From Stenotrophomonas acidaminiphila (lineage in GTDB: Bacteria; Pseudomonadota; Gammaproteobacteria; Xanthomonadales; Xanthomonadaceae), in assembly GCA_002951995.1 (NCBI GenBank), contig CP019797.1:1286501-1350500 (forward strand): 64,000 nt of DNA, given 5' to 3'. Each line of letters begins with the position of its first letter. Position 1 is the stretch's first letter. Positions 63,892 through 64,000 of the stretch are shown piece by piece. The notes under the pieces are model-generated. The model was not told the DNA's origin. It was given only the letters and a program-made list of their open reading frames with translations, and made no database searches. The position numbers and the translations under genes are program-made.

Positions 63892-64000
63892 TCAGTCCTT
63901 TTCCAGTGCGATCACTTCACCCGTCGCCGGATCCAGCTGCACCTTCACCTTCTCGCCCGCGGCGGTCGTGCCCTTGGCCTGCCACAGGCCATCGTCGAGC
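63892..64000 (-). CDS. PepSY-domain protein, C-terminal part only
   Basis: Translating leftward from the right edge gives LDDGLWQAKGTTAAGEKVKV then QLDPATGEVIALEKD and stop (TGA read at 63894-63892). DPATGEVI with the preceding strand is typical of the C-terminal end of a PepSY domain (small periplasmic regulators or inhibitors). The rest is outside the window. It is convergent with dapA. Confidence 0.65.
   Translation of the reverse strand, partial: LDDGLWQAKGTTAAGEKVKVQLDPATGEVIALEKD

Overview
The window is very GC-rich (roughly 70% by eye), densely coded on both strands, and reads as chromosome of a gammaproteobacterium of the Xanthomonadaceae/Lysobacterales (Stenotrophomonas, Pseudoxanthomonas, Luteimonas or Lysobacter type). 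The family guess rests on gene content (IcmF fusion mutase, DUF4097/ECF operon, AcvB-MprF pair, several diguanylate cyclases, YgjP, DUF2058), on REP-like hairpins resembling GTAG elements, and on an intergenic inverted repeat with CTTTGG/AGCAAC tandem tails. The species is not determined. No rRNA, tRNA, CRISPR array, prophage or replication origin was seen. Layout: 1-11.5 kb holds acyl-CoA and branched-chain amino-acid metabolism (AidB-type dehydrogenase, thiolase, leucine dehydrogenase, IcmF), with two alanine-rich lipoproteins and a lipidated subtilisin-like autotransporter between them. 11.7-24.8 kb is signalling and envelope turnover: three diguanylate cyclases, an OmpR/EnvZ-type pair, an LD-carboxypeptidase, an amidohydrolase, a GH20 hexosaminidase and RNase T. 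24.9-26.8 kb has an acyltransferase and an M14-like peptidase. IS481-family copy 1 lies at 26874-27894. 27.9-36.3 kb is rich in transport: ArgP/ArgO, MFS, SstT, AzlCD, plus HDOD and phospholipase D proteins. 36.3-40.7 kb has an RsuA-type pseudouridine synthase among REP-like hairpins, YgjP, DUF2058, a DksA-like protein, SotB and an MscS channel. 41.0-43.1 kb is an ECF sigma/anti-sigma/DUF4097 operon. 43.1-46.2 kb holds small housekeeping genes, and 46.2-47.0 kb a large composite inverted repeat. 47.3-51.2 kb has convergent AcvB/VirJ and MprF (lysyl-phosphatidylglycerol) genes. 52.5-57.1 kb is a probable Fur-controlled siderophore operon. 57.4-61.3 kb has DUF445, DUF5671, ParB-like and DUF1304 genes. 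IS copy 2 lies at 61260-62281, followed by GlpM, DapA and a partial PepSY gene. Two points cut across the window. First, six genes (autotransporter, IcmF, IS copy 1 transposase, phospholipase D, anti-sigma factor, TPR/transglutaminase protein) carry seven frameshifts, and each is repaired by adding one G or C to an existing G/C run. Copy 1 versus copy 2 of the IS shows this directly. Base-calling error is the simplest explanation, so I annotate these genes across their full length. Second, both IS copies sit in a six-base NCTAGN target at the TAG stop codon of a neighbouring gene. The transposase has no stop codon of its own: it borrows the TAG of the duplicated palindromic target, so transposase and host gene end convergently on the same CTAG.
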